52,633 nt of DNA from an uncultured Mycoplasmatota bacterium. Lineage in GTDB: Bacteria; Bacillota_I; Bacilli_A; RF39; UBA660. A program made the position numbers and the translations under genes. The stretch spans positions 1 through 52,633 of the forward strand of contig CAMNRN010000002.1 of assembly GCA_946553095.1 (NCBI GenBank). Reading direction: 5' to 3'. Each line of letters starts with the position of its first letter. The first letter of the stretch is position 1. A model generated the notes under the pieces. That model was not told where the DNA came from. It saw only the letters and a program-made list of their open reading frames with translations, and searched no databases. Shown piece by piece: positions 8,354 through 17,791 of the stretch.

Positions 8354-8651
8354 ACGATTAGAACTACATCAAAAATTAGTAGATTTATTCGGGAATGATC
8401 ATGTTTATTATCGACCTCCTGAAAATCTCAAGAGAGAATATCCTTGTATACAATATAAAAAAGACGATATAGAGCTAGAGCACGCTGATAATATCGCCTA
8501 TCGAAAGACTGATCGATATGTACTAACTATTATCGATAAGAAACCCGATAATCCTGTGATTAATAAATTATTAGATTTACCAATGTGTAGTTTTAATACT
8601 CACTATGAATCTAATGGTTTTAATCATGATGTGCTCACAATATATTATTAA
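8340..8651 (+). CDS. Putative tail terminator / tail completion protein
   Basis: The 103-residue alpha/beta protein opens with a helix (LELHQKLVDLFG), followed by PPENLKREYPCIQYKKDD and strands with RYVLTIIDKKPDNPV. It matches the usual form of siphophage tail-terminator proteins, which cap the tail tube and join it to the head. It sits immediately before the major tail protein, as expected. The start ATG lies inside the end of the previous gene behind TTAGGAGG, so translation is coupled. Confidence 0.55.
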   Translation: MSKNKRLELHQKLVDLFGNDHVYYRPPENLKREYPCIQYKKDDIELEHADNIAYRKTDRYVLTIIDKKPDNPVINKLLDLPMCSFNTHYESNGFNHDVLTIYY

Positions 8652-8669
8652 TAAGGGAGGAATTTTATT

Positions 8670-9323
8670 ATGCCTAAAATAGAATGGGATAAAACTGGCG
8701 AAAGATATTACGAAACTGGTGTCAGTAAAGGTGTTCTTTACCCTATGGCTAGTGGTACATATGGTAAAGGTGTTGCTTGGAATGGTTTGACTAACGTTTC
8801 TGAATCTCCAGAAGGAGCTGAAGCAACAGCATTATATGCAGATAATATCAAGTATCTTAACTTGTTATCAAATGAGGAGTTTAAAGCTACTATTGAAGCT
8901 TATACTTACCCAGATGAATTTGCTGAATGTAATGGTGAGAAGGCTCTTGTTGAAGGAGTTAACGTTGGTCAACAAAAACGTAAAGCATTCGGTTTAAGTT
9001 ATCAAACTAAAGTTGGTAACGATGTTGATAGTGATCTTGGTTATAAGATTCACTTAGTTTACAATTGTTTAGCTGCTCCAAGTGAGAAAGCTTATGCAAC
9101 TGTAAACGATAGTCCAGAAGCAATTACTTTCTCTTGGGAAGTTTCAACTACTCCAGTTGAAGTACCAGGTATGAAACCAACTGCATTATTGACTATTGAT
9201 TCTACCAAAGTTGATGCTGCAAAATTAGTTGAATTAGAGAAAATCCTTTATGGAGATGAAACTAATGAACCTAAATTACCTACACCAGCTGAGGTAGCGG
9301 CTCTTTTTAATACAGCCGGATAA
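8670..9323 (+). CDS. Major tail (tube) protein
   Basis: The 217-residue protein has the hallmarks of a siphophage tube protein. It begins with EWDKTGERYYETGVSKGVLY, continues with LLSNEEFKATIEAYTYPDEF and GLSYQTKVG, and has C-terminal strands around AITFSWEVSTTPVEV. Stacked hexamers would form the tail tube. It follows the tail terminator gene and is followed by a strong transcription terminator, which fits a gene expressed at high level. The start has AAGGGAGGAA at a good distance. Confidence 0.82.
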   Translation: MPKIEWDKTGERYYETGVSKGVLYPMASGTYGKGVAWNGLTNVSESPEGAEATALYADNIKYLNLLSNEEFKATIEAYTYPDEFAECNGEKALVEGVNVGQQKRKAFGLSYQTKVGNDVDSDLGYKIHLVYNCLAAPSEKAYATVNDSPEAITFSWEVSTTPVEVPGMKPTALLTIDSTKVDAAKLVELEKILYGDETNEPKLPTPAEVAALFNTAG

Positions 9324-9365
9324 TATTAATATTAAATTATCTGGTAGAAAACTAGAGAATATTTA

Positions 9366-9404
9366 AAAGGACTTGTATTATAATCGAACAGGTCCTTTTT
9401 TTTT
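9366..9404 (+). terminator. Rho-independent terminator after the major tail protein
   Basis: AAAGGACTTGT (9367-9377) pairs with ACAGGTCCTTT (from about 9388) across an 11-base loop, followed by a run of U (nine T from about 9396). This is the clearest terminator in the late region and probably sets capsid/tail tube expression above the downstream tail genes. Confidence 0.85.
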
Positions 9405-9434
9405 AATTTAAATTTTGAAAGGATGGATACGATT

Positions 9435-9953
9435 ATGTTAAAAAAAACTATTAAATATACTGATTACAATGGAGTTGAAAGAACTGAAGATTTCTTATTC
9501 AACTTAACAAAAGCTGAAATTATGGATATGCAAATGGGAACTGCTGGAGGATTAGCTGATATGATAGCATCTCTAGTTAGATCTCAAAACATGCCTGAAA
9601 TCATAAGAATCTTTAAGAACATTATTCTTAAAGCTTATGGTGAAAAAAGTGCTGATGGTAAGAGATTCGTTAAAACTGGACCTAATGGTGAATCTTTGGG
9701 ACAACAATTTAGCGAAACTGAAGCATTCTCTATTCTTTATATGGAATTAGCTACAGACTCTAAAGCTGCTGCTAAATTCGTAAATGGTATTATACCTGCA
9801 GATATGGAAGTTAGTGAAGCTAAACAAAATGAAGTAATGAAGGAATTATTCGGCGAAAGTGCTCCCGAGGTTGCTTCACAAGAAACAGCTCAAATAACTC
9901 AAGCTCCTGTAGAGGAAGTTGTAAATCCTGTAGTAAACAATACACAAAATTAA
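9435..9953 (+). CDS. Tail assembly chaperone (first protein)
   Basis: The 172-residue protein lies between the major tail protein and the tape measure. It has a short beta start (KYTDYNGVERTEDFLFNLT), then a helical core (EIMDMQMGTAGGLADMIASL, EIIRIFKNIILKAYG) and a variable acidic Gln/Val tail. This is the usual form of G-type tail assembly chaperones, which coat the tape measure during assembly. ATG 9435 is preferred over 9423 because AAAGGATG leaves correct spacing. No slippery frameshift site joins it to the next gene; that gene is separate. Confidence 0.65.
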   Translation: MLKKTIKYTDYNGVERTEDFLFNLTKAEIMDMQMGTAGGLADMIASLVRSQNMPEIIRIFKNIILKAYGEKSADGKRFVKTGPNGESLGQQFSETEAFSILYMELATDSKAAAKFVNGIIPADMEVSEAKQNEVMKELFGESAPEVASQETAQITQAPVEEVVNPVVNNTQN

Positions 9954-9982
9954 TTATTGGTTAGTTAAAAGGAGGTAAGAGA

Positions 9983-10522
9983 ATGTTAAAGATAACTATA
10001 CCTGGTAGAGAAATGTTCAATGAGAAAACTCAGGAATTTTTTTATACGAAAGAGTATACTCTTCAATTAGAACATTCTCTTGTGTCTGTTTCAAAATGGG
10101 AATCCAAATGGAATAAACCGTTTCTAGGTAAACAAGCAAAAACTATCGAAGAAACAATTGACTATATCCGATGTATGACTATTACACAGAATATTAGTCC
10201 CGATGTATATAATAATTTGACTCAAGAGAATATTGATGAGATTAATAAATACATCGATGCTCCTATGACAGCTACAACATTTTCTAATAATAAAGGTAAA
10301 ATTAATAATGAAGTTATTACTTCTGAATTGATTTACTATTGGATGACAGCACTTAATATTCCAATGGAAGCTCAAAAGTGGCATCTCAATAGATTGTTAA
10401 CTTTGATCCGAGTATGTAATGTTAAGAGTCAACCTGGTAAGAAAATGTCTAAACGAGAGTTAATGCAACGTAACGCATCACTTAATGCTGCTCGTAGGGC
10501 TAAATTAAATTCCAAGGGTTAA
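9983..10522 (+). CDS. Second tail assembly protein (chaperone partner)
   Basis: The 179-residue protein contains TLQLEHSLVSVSKWESKWNKPFLG, a central IDAPMTATTF, and ITSELIYYWMTALNIP followed by WHLNRLLTLIRVCN, with a basic tail. I recognise this family in gut siphophages between the tail tube and tape-measure genes, the slot of the GT-type chaperone. Unlike lambda, it has its own AAAAGGAGGTAAG ribosome binding site and does not depend on a ribosomal frameshift. The function is inferred from position. Confidence 0.55.
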   Translation: MLKITIPGREMFNEKTQEFFYTKEYTLQLEHSLVSVSKWESKWNKPFLGKQAKTIEETIDYIRCMTITQNISPDVYNNLTQENIDEINKYIDAPMTATTFSNNKGKINNEVITSELIYYWMTALNIPMEAQKWHLNRLLTLIRVCNVKSQPGKKMSKRELMQRNASLNAARRAKLNSKG

Positions 10523-10535
10523 TGGGTAGAGTAAA

Positions 10536-10607
10536 TTAAGTTAGTTATTACACTAACTTAAAGAAGCATATTATGTCCAGTCACCCCGGATACATAGTGT
10601 GTTTCTT
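10536..10607 (+). other. Two stacked RNA hairpins between tail-assembly genes
   Basis: The first is a perfect ten-base stem (TTAAGTTAGT at 10536-10545 with ACTAACTTAA at 10552-10561) on a six-base loop. The second follows directly: 10561-10576 can pair along its whole length with 10592-10607 using three G-U pairs, leaving a 15-base C-rich loop. No good U-run follows, so simple termination is uncertain. They separate the chaperone genes from the tape-measure pair and could protect the mRNA end or attenuate transcription. Confidence 0.55.
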
Positions 10608-10640
10608 TAAATTAATGTAATAAGAAAGAGGCGATGAACG

Positions 10641-11015
10641 TTGATTACAATAAGACAAAGAGGCGATTTTAAGAATTTAACATCGTTTCTTGAGCGCTCT
10701 AAAGAAGCGTTTAACTTGGGCATATTAGATAAATATGGGAGACAAGGTGTCGCCGCTTTAAAGGCATCTACACCAAAAGACACAGGAAAGACGGCTGATT
10801 CTTGGTATTATAGAATAAACAGAAATAATGGTACGGTGTCATTATCCTTTCATAATTCTAATGTGAATAAAGGTGTTCCAATAGCAATCATATTACAATA
10901 TGGTCATGCTACAGGAAATGGGGGATATGTTGAAGGAGTGGATTATATAAATCCAGCTCTACAACCAGTATTCCAAAAACTTGCCGACGAGGCATGGAAG
11001 GAGGTTAAGAAATAA
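10641..11015 (+). CDS. HK97 gp10-like tail/neck component
   Basis: The 124-residue protein reads like the HK97 gp10 family. It has an early helix (LTSFLERSKEAFNLGILDKYG) and ALKASTPKDTGKTADSWYY, the hallmark 'P.DTG.l..S' turn of that family. Then come IAIILQYGHATG and GGYVEGVDYINPALQPVF. This family acts in head-tail joining or tail completion. The start is a TTG at 10641 behind AAGAGGCG; the nearby ATG 10634 is out of frame and ends after 12 codons. Its stop overlaps the tape-measure start by one base (TAATG). Confidence 0.68.
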   Translation: MITIRQRGDFKNLTSFLERSKEAFNLGILDKYGRQGVAALKASTPKDTGKTADSWYYRINRNNGTVSLSFHNSNVNKGVPIAIILQYGHATGNGGYVEGVDYINPALQPVFQKLADEAWKEVKK

Positions 11016-14000
11016 TGGCTACTACAATAGATCAAAAAGTAGTTGAGATGAAGTTTGATAATAAAGATTTTGAAAGAAATACAAGACAAACAATGTCCAC
11101 TCTTGATAAACTTAAAGCTAAACTTCATTTTAAAGGTGCTTCTAATGGATTAGAGGAAGTTGGTAAAGCTGCTAGAAAAGTTAATATGAATGGTCTAGCC
11201 GATAGTATACAAACTGTAAGTGCTAAATTTAGTGCTATGGAAATTATCGGTACAACAGCGTTGGTTAATATAACTAATAGCGCGGTTAATGCTGGTAAAC
11301 GAATGGTTTCATCTATAAGTTTCGATCAGATAGCTTCTGGTTGGAATAAGATGGGTCAACAGATGTCATCTATGCAAACTCTAATGAATTCTACAGGTAA
11401 AGGTATAGAAGAAATCGAAGGATACTTAGACGAGTTAATGTGGTATTCAGATGAAACTTCATATAGCTTTACTGATATGACAGCTGCATTAGCAAACATG
11501 ACAGCTACTGGAGGTCAAATAGAGAAGTTAGTACCTATGATTATGGGTATGGCTAATGCTACTGCTTATGCTGGTAAGGGTGCGGCTGAATTTAGTAGAG
11601 TTATCTATAACTTAAACCAATCTTATGGTGGTGGATACTTAACTTTAATGGACTGGAAATCTGTTAAGTTGGCAGGAGCAAATTCTAAACAATTAACAGA
11701 ATCATTAATTCATTGGGGTGAAGCGTTAGGAACTATTAAGAAAGGTCAAGTTTCAATTGCAAATTTTGACGATACTTTAAAAGATAAATGGGTAACAACT
11801 CAAGTAATGGAAAAAGCATTTGGAGAATTTGCCGATTTTACTTTAAAGGTTAAGGAAGCAGTTGATTCTGGTAAATATGATACAGCTTCAGAAGCAATTG
11901 ATGCTTTAGCTGGAGGTTATGAAGGAATAAGTAAGGACGCATTTAAAGCCGCACAAGAAGCAAAAAGTTTTTCGGAAGCGATTGATGCAACCAAAGATGC
12001 AGTTTCTTCTAAGTGGATGCAAGTATTTAAAACTATATTTGGTAATTATAATGAACAAAGACAGTTATGGACTGATTTAGCTAATAGTTTATGGGAAATA
12101 TTTGCTGAACCAGTTGAAAAGCTAAATTCGTATTTACAGAAAGCTTTAGGATTTACCGCTATTAAAGAAGTGTGGGATAAAATTAATAATAATCCTATGA
12201 TCCAAGCTATTAAAGAAGTAGATGGAGCTATAAAGAAAAGCTCTAGATCATTAGAAGAATATCAAGCTATAGTTAAAAAAGTATGGCGAGGAGATTTCAA
12301 TAATAGAGGAGATAATCCAGATAGATTTGATTTGCTATCACAAGCTGGATGGGATCCTAGAGTTGTTCAATCGTTGGTTAACAAAACTGATGAAATGGCA
12401 GGACACGGAAAAGGTTGGACTGTAATTGACAAATTAACAATTGATGATGTAACAGCTGCAGAACAGAAATATGGTATTCAAGTTGATAAGACAACCATGT
12501 CTGTAAAAGAACAGCAAAAAGCTCAAAAAGCTTTAGATAAATTAACAGATGATTATTTAAGAGATACCTGTGATTTAACAGAAACTCAAATAGAATTATA
12601 TCATGATTTGGTTGCTGCTTCTCGTAAGTATGGAATTTCTATTGATGAAATAATTAAGAAAATGGAAACAACTAATGGTCGCCAACATTTAGAAGGTTCT
12701 TGGAGAGAAATAGGTACAATAATTAAAGAAACTTTAGGTGCTATAGGCAAGGCATTTGGAGAAGTATTTCATTTCAATCCAATTAATTTATATTTATCAT
12801 TAGAAAAATTACATGAAAAATTAATTCATATAAGAGAAGTCTTAATCGGTAAATGGATCGAAAAAGATGGCGAAAAGGTAATGGAATATTCTAAACATTA
12901 TCAAAATCTTGTTGATACTCTTAAAGGATTTATATCTATACTTAAATTAGCAGGAACGATTGTTGGTGGAGGATTTAAAATTGCTTTAACAATAGTTAAT
13001 ACAATTCTTAAAACTTTCGGTTTAACAGTATTAGATGTAACAGGGGCAATAGGTAATGTTGTAAGTGAACTTGTTGCTTGGATAGAAGAAAATGAATTTA
13101 TATTAAAAGGTATCCAATGGCTTGTAACAACATTGATGGGCGGTCTAAGTAAATTATGGGATTGGGCTGACGCACAATGGGGTGTAAATAAAGCCGTTAA
13201 AGCATTTTTATCAATATTAAAAAGTGGAAAGAACGGTCTTAAAACATGGATCGAAGGTCTTATGGCTGCTGATGATGTTGGAGAATACTTAGCAGATACT
13301 TTTGGTAAAATACCAGCAAAAGTAAAAGAATTATGGAATGCATTTAAACAAACCAAAATAGGTCAAGTTATACTTGGTTGGTGGGACGCTATAAAGAAAT
13401 CTGATTTCGGAAAAGCTATAGCTGGATGGATTAATGATCTTAAAAACCTAGATTTTATTCAGGATTTAAAGAATTATTTTAATTCATTTGATACTGGTTC
13501 TATAGGAAAAAATATAATGCTTGGTCTATGGGAAGGTATTAAAAAATATGGTAAGATAGCAGTCGATGGAATTAAGAATTTTGGTTTATGGTTGCTTGAA
13601 GGAATAAAGAAGGTATTAGGTATTCATTCACCTTCTGTTGAATTCTTTGAAATTGGTAAGAATATAGTTCTTGGTTTATTCAATGGTATTAAATCTATTA
13701 TTGGAATGGTTTATACACTAATAACAACGGTTGGCGGAAAGATAATAGAGATAATAAAAGATTTTGATATCGGTTCGGTTTTTGTAGCATTAGTTAGTGC
13801 TGGAGCCATATTCGGTTTAGTGAAATTAGCTCAAGCGTTAAACATATTAGCTGGTGGATTACAAAATATAAATGCTGTTATTGGAGAATTTGCTGGTGTA
13901 TTGAAAGCATTTAAGAGCGTATTAAAAGCATTTAAAGTTAAATTAATAACTTCTGCCATGAAAGATTTTGCAATATCAGTTGCAATATTAACGGCGTCAA

Positions 14001-17000
14001 TCTTTGTGTTAACAAAATTAGATGTAGGTCAAGTTTTTACAGCAATAGGTGCAATAGCTGCTCTTGCTGTAGTAATGGGAGTATTAATTGCTTGTGCTGG
14101 AAGATTTGGAAAAGGTGAAGGTCTTAAATTTGGTAAATTAGCATTAACTATATTGGCTGTTGGTGTTGCTATGGGTCTTATGGCTTCAGCTTTAAAGAAA
14201 ATAGCAAGTATAGAAAACGTATCATGGCAAGCATTAACAATATTTGGCTCTATGTTGTTAACTTTAATAGCAATAGCAATACTATCTGGAAGGAATAGTG
14301 CTAAAATATTAGAGTTAAGTGGAACAATGGTCGGCATTGGTGTTGCTATATATTTAATGGCTAAAGCAGTAAAAGGTCTTAAAGATTTATCACGGGGAGA
14401 GATAGCTAGAGGTATAATATCCCTTGGTGGATTTATGGTAATGATTGGTATATTAGCTTTATGTACAAAGAAAATATCTAAAAGTCAAAATATAGACAAA
14501 TTTGCTAATATGCTATTAAAAGTTGGCGTAGCTTTTTATATGATGGCTGTGGTAACTAAGAAATTAGGTAGAATGGATCCTGGCGAATTAAAACAAGGTA
14601 AAAATGCTTTGTGGTCATTTGTTGGTATGATTTCCGTTCTTATGGTTGCGACTAGAATGCTTACTGGTAGTAAAAATGTTGCTGCTATAGGCTCTACTCT
14701 TGCTGCTGTTGGTGGCGCTATTTTCATGATGGGATTGACTACTAAATTACTTGGTGGTATGGATGTTGGTCAATTAAAAAAAGGCGGAATAGCTGTTACA
14801 GCATTTGTTGGTATAATAATTGGACTTATATATGCAATAAAGAAAATAGGCGGAAAAGATATTAACAATATAAATAAGACACTATTAGGTGTTGCCGCTT
14901 GTATAGGTGTGATGGCATTAACTACTGCATTGTTAGGTTTAATGGACATTACAAAATTAGCTATAGGAATAGGTGCGGTTGGTATATTAACATCCTTTAT
15001 AAAAAAACTTATAAAGGCTACAGAAAATGCTAGAAATGTTGGTAAAGGTCTATGGCCTATAGTTACAGCAATAGGCGTATTAGCTTTAGCTGTCGGTATA
15101 TTATCGCTATTGGATCCTATACGTTTAATCGCTCCAACAATAGCTATGGGATTGCTAATGGGTGTATTCTCTATAATGATCAAAATGGCTAAAGATATAG
15201 GTGGTCAAAAAGGCGTATTTAAAAACATCATGATGATGACTATATTAGTTGGATTGATTGGTGGATTAATATTTGCATTATCATTTATTAATATAAAAGA
15301 TCAATTAGGTGTTGTTGCTTCTATATCATTATTGTTGTTAGCTTTAGCCGGAGCAGTAACAATGCTTGGTAAGGTTAAAATAAACCCAAAAGATTTACTA
15401 GTTGGAATTGTTGGTATGGTCGCAATAATTTTAGCATTAATACCTTTATTGGCCGTAGTTGGTGTATTATCATTATTTGGTAATGCTGCGCCTACATTAC
15501 TTGCTTTATCTGTATTCCTTGGTGCTCTAACTGTTATGCTATTGGGAATAGCTGCTGTCGGTGCAATTTATACTGCTACTGGCGGAATGGCTATGCTTGG
15601 TATAGTAGGAGTATATGCCTTAATACCAGCATTAATACAATTAATGACCGGTGTTGTAGCATTAGTAGCACTTTTAAGTATAATACCAAATGCGATGCAA
15701 GGTTTCGTTATGTTATCATCAATGTTTGGTGTTTTAACAGCAATGTTATTAGTATTGGCATTAGTTGGTCCTATGGCTTTGGTTGGAGTAACCGCTCTTG
15801 GATCATTAATAGGTTTAATGGTCCCATTAATGTTATTCTGTACATTGATTGGAGCTTTGGTTACTTATATACCAGCTCTTGAAGAATTTATGAATAAAGG
15901 CCTTGGTCTTTTAATAACACTTGCTGGTGGTCTTGGTCAAATGATCGGAGCGTTTGTTAGTGGAATAATGACACAAATATCTGGTTCACTACCACAAATA
16001 GGTAAAGATTTATCACAATTTATGATGAACGTTATGCCATTTGTAATGGGTGCAAAACTAGTTGATGGTAAAGTATTAAAAGGAGTAAGTATTCTTACAC
16101 TAGCTATACTAGAATTATCTGCAGCTAGTTTAATCCGAGGTATAACAAATTTATTACCATTATGTCCAAGTATGGCTCAAATGGGTAAAGACTTATCGCA
16201 ATTCATGTCATACGCATTACCATTTATAATGGGGGCTAAGATGATAGATCAAAGTATTGCTACTGGTATAAAAGCCTTGGCAAGTGCTATGTTATCATTA
16301 ACCGCTGCCGAATTATTGAATGGTCTTGCTGGTTTCTTAGGACAACAAGCATCATTAGATGAGTTTGGTAGACAATTACCTGGTTTAGGAACAGGTCTTG
16401 CTGGGTTTGTTAAGGAACTTGGTGAGTTCTCGGAAGCTCAAGTAACTACTGTTGAATGTGCTGGTACAGCTGTTGAAAAATTAGCTGACACAGCTAAGAA
16501 ATTACCTCCTGAAGGTGGAGTATGGGAAGCTTTAGCTGGCAAAAGTAGCCTAGCTGAATTCTCTAATTCATTACCAAATGTTGCTAAAGGTATTGTTGGG
16601 TTTGTCAAAGAACTTGGAGAGTTTAGCGATCCTCAAATAAAAACAACAGAATGTGCTTGTAAAGCTTTAGAAGCATTAGCTGACGTAACTAAAAAATTAC
16701 CTGAAGAAAAGGGATTCTGGCAAAAATTAGCTGGAGAACAAAGTTTAAAAGCCTTTGCTTATAATTTACCAGAGGTTGCTAAAGGTATTGTCGGATTCGT
16801 TAATAAATTAGGAAATTTTGGTGATAAGACAAAATGCGTTGAAGCTGCTGGAAATGTTATTAATGGTTTAGCTGAATTAGCAAAGCAAGATCTTAAAAAG
16901 GCTAGTGAAAATCTTCCAGCATTTGGAGACAAAGCTAATCAATTCGGCGATAAATTAAAAACATTTATCGATAAATTTAAAGATGTTAGTGAATCAGATG

Positions 17001-17788
17001 CTAAGAACACAACCGGAGTAATAGCTATAGTGGCTGAGGCAGCTAAGACTATGATTGAAAAGATTAAATCTACATTTAATGAAAATGCAGATGGGGTTAT
17101 AACTAGTGTTTCTGATGTAGCTAATAAAGCTGCTGATGCATTAGGTTCAGATAGCGTTTTAAATAAAGTAAAAGACAAAGCTAAAAACTTTGTTCAAGGT
17201 TTTGCTAATGGTATAACAGAAAATCAAAATCTAGCAACTTATGCTGCCGAACAACTTTCTAAGAAGGCTTTGATACAGATGGATAAGACCCTTGATGAGC
17301 ATTCACCTTCTAGAGAAACACACAAACAAGGTGCTTTCTTTGGTGAAGGATTTGTTATGGGTATTAATGAATATCAAAGTAAGGTTTATAAAGTTAGTGA
17401 AAATGTTGGTAATGAAGCTAAAAGAGGTCTTTCAGCTGCAGTTGCTAAAATTTCAAATCTTATGGAAACCGACATGGATGTTAATCCTACAATAAGACCA
17501 GTTCTTGATCTAAGCGAAATTAGTGATGGCGCTGGTTACATAAATTCTATGTTTGGAAATCCATCATTACAATTAGCATCTAATTTAAATTCTATTAGTT
17601 CTGGAATGAAATCAAGAATTCAAAATGGAAATTCAGATGTAGTTTCAGCTATAGATAAATTAGGTAAAAATTTAGGAAATGGTGGTAACACATATAATTT
17701 AGGTAATGTATCATATAGTGATGACAGCACTATCGGTAAAGCTGTACAAGAACTTGTAAGAGCGATCGAAGTTGAAAGGAGAGTGTAA
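11015..17788 (+). CDS. Tape measure protein
   Basis: At 2,257 residues this is the largest gene and by family rule implies a long tail. The N-terminus has the classic tape-measure region (YSDETSYSFTDMTAALANMT, NLNQSYGGGYLTLMDWKSVK). Residues about 920-1700 are a long series of hydrophobic helices. Two HSPS motifs followed by Gly-rich GEGFVMGI-type segments lie near residues 867 and 2094. Residues about 1778-1960 hold three tandem units of about 60 residues, each with a GFVKELGEFS-like core. It sets tail length and helps DNA cross the membrane. Confidence 0.95.
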   Translation: MATTIDQKVVEMKFDNKDFERNTRQTMSTLDKLKAKLHFKGASNGLEEVGKAARKVNMNGLADSIQTVSAKFSAMEIIGTTALVNITNSAVNAGKRMVSSISFDQIASGWNKMGQQMSSMQTLMNSTGKGIEEIEGYLDELMWYSDETSYSFTDMTAALANMTATGGQIEKLVPMIMGMANATAYAGKGAAEFSRVIYNLNQSYGGGYLTLMDWKSVKLAGANSKQLTESLIHWGEALGTIKKGQVSIANFDDTLKDKWVTTQVMEKAFGEFADFTLKVKEAVDSGKYDTASEAIDALAGGYEGISKDAFKAAQEAKSFSEAIDATKDAVSSKWMQVFKTIFGNYNEQRQLWTDLANSLWEIFAEPVEKLNSYLQKALGFTAIKEVWDKINNNPMIQAIKEVDGAIKKSSRSLEEYQAIVKKVWRGDFNNRGDNPDRFDLLSQAGWDPRVVQSLVNKTDEMAGHGKGWTVIDKLTIDDVTAAEQKYGIQVDKTTMSVKEQQKAQKALDKLTDDYLRDTCDLTETQIELYHDLVAASRKYGISIDEIIKKMETTNGRQHLEGSWREIGTIIKETLGAIGKAFGEVFHFNPINLYLSLEKLHEKLIHIREVLIGKWIEKDGEKVMEYSKHYQNLVDTLKGFISILKLAGTIVGGGFKIALTIVNTILKTFGLTVLDVTGAIGNVVSELVAWIEENEFILKGIQWLVTTLMGGLSKLWDWADAQWGVNKAVKAFLSILKSGKNGLKTWIEGLMAADDVGEYLADTFGKIPAKVKELWNAFKQTKIGQVILGWWDAIKKSDFGKAIAGWINDLKNLDFIQDLKNYFNSFDTGSIGKNIMLGLWEGIKKYGKIAVDGIKNFGLWLLEGIKKVLGIHSPSVEFFEIGKNIVLGLFNGIKSIIGMVYTLITTVGGKIIEIIKDFDIGSVFVALVSAGAIFGLVKLAQALNILAGGLQNINAVIGEFAGVLKAFKSVLKAFKVKLITSAMKDFAISVAILTASIFVLTKLDVGQVFTAIGAIAALAVVMGVLIACAGRFGKGEGLKFGKLALTILAVGVAMGLMASALKKIASIENVSWQALTIFGSMLLTLIAIAILSGRNSAKILELSGTMVGIGVAIYLMAKAVKGLKDLSRGEIARGIISLGGFMVMIGILALCTKKISKSQNIDKFANMLLKVGVAFYMMAVVTKKLGRMDPGELKQGKNALWSFVGMISVLMVATRMLTGSKNVAAIGSTLAAVGGAIFMMGLTTKLLGGMDVGQLKKGGIAVTAFVGIIIGLIYAIKKIGGKDINNINKTLLGVAACIGVMALTTALLGLMDITKLAIGIGAVGILTSFIKKLIKATENARNVGKGLWPIVTAIGVLALAVGILSLLDPIRLIAPTIAMGLLMGVFSIMIKMAKDIGGQKGVFKNIMMMTILVGLIGGLIFALSFINIKDQLGVVASISLLLLALAGAVTMLGKVKINPKDLLVGIVGMVAIILALIPLLAVVGVLSLFGNAAPTLLALSVFLGALTVMLLGIAAVGAIYTATGGMAMLGIVGVYALIPALIQLMTGVVALVALLSIIPNAMQGFVMLSSMFGVLTAMLLVLALVGPMALVGVTALGSLIGLMVPLMLFCTLIGALVTYIPALEEFMNKGLGLLITLAGGLGQMIGAFVSGIMTQISGSLPQIGKDLSQFMMNVMPFVMGAKLVDGKVLKGVSILTLAILELSAASLIRGITNLLPLCPSMAQMGKDLSQFMSYALPFIMGAKMIDQSIATGIKALASAMLSLTAAELLNGLAGFLGQQASLDEFGRQLPGLGTGLAGFVKELGEFSEAQVTTVECAGTAVEKLADTAKKLPPEGGVWEALAGKSSLAEFSNSLPNVAKGIVGFVKELGEFSDPQIKTTECACKALEALADVTKKLPEEKGFWQKLAGEQSLKAFAYNLPEVAKGIVGFVNKLGNFGDKTKCVEAAGNVINGLAELAKQDLKKASENLPAFGDKANQFGDKLKTFIDKFKDVSESDAKNTTGVIAIVAEAAKTMIEKIKSTFNENADGVITSVSDVANKAADALGSDSVLNKVKDKAKNFVQGFANGITENQNLATYAAEQLSKKALIQMDKTLDEHSPSRETHKQGAFFGEGFVMGINEYQSKVYKVSENVGNEAKRGLSAAVAKISNLMETDMDVNPTIRPVLDLSEISDGAGYINSMFGNPSLQLASNLNSISSGMKSRIQNGNSDVVSAIDKLGKNLGNGGNTYNLGNVSYSDDSTIGKAVQELVRAIEVERRV

Positions 17789-17791
17789 TAT

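Noticed and set aside
9940-9990. Programmed ribosomal frameshift between the two tail chaperone genes, as in lambda G/GT
   Set aside because: The second gene has its own ribosome binding site and start, the genes do not overlap, and no slippery heptamer was found near the first stop.
12901-15183. Several long minus-strand open frames inside the tape-measure gene (e.g. 12901-13356, 14770-15183)
   Set aside because: They mirror the repetitive hydrophobic codons of the plus-strand gene, have no ribosome binding sites and read as Ile/Pro/Ala-rich shadows.
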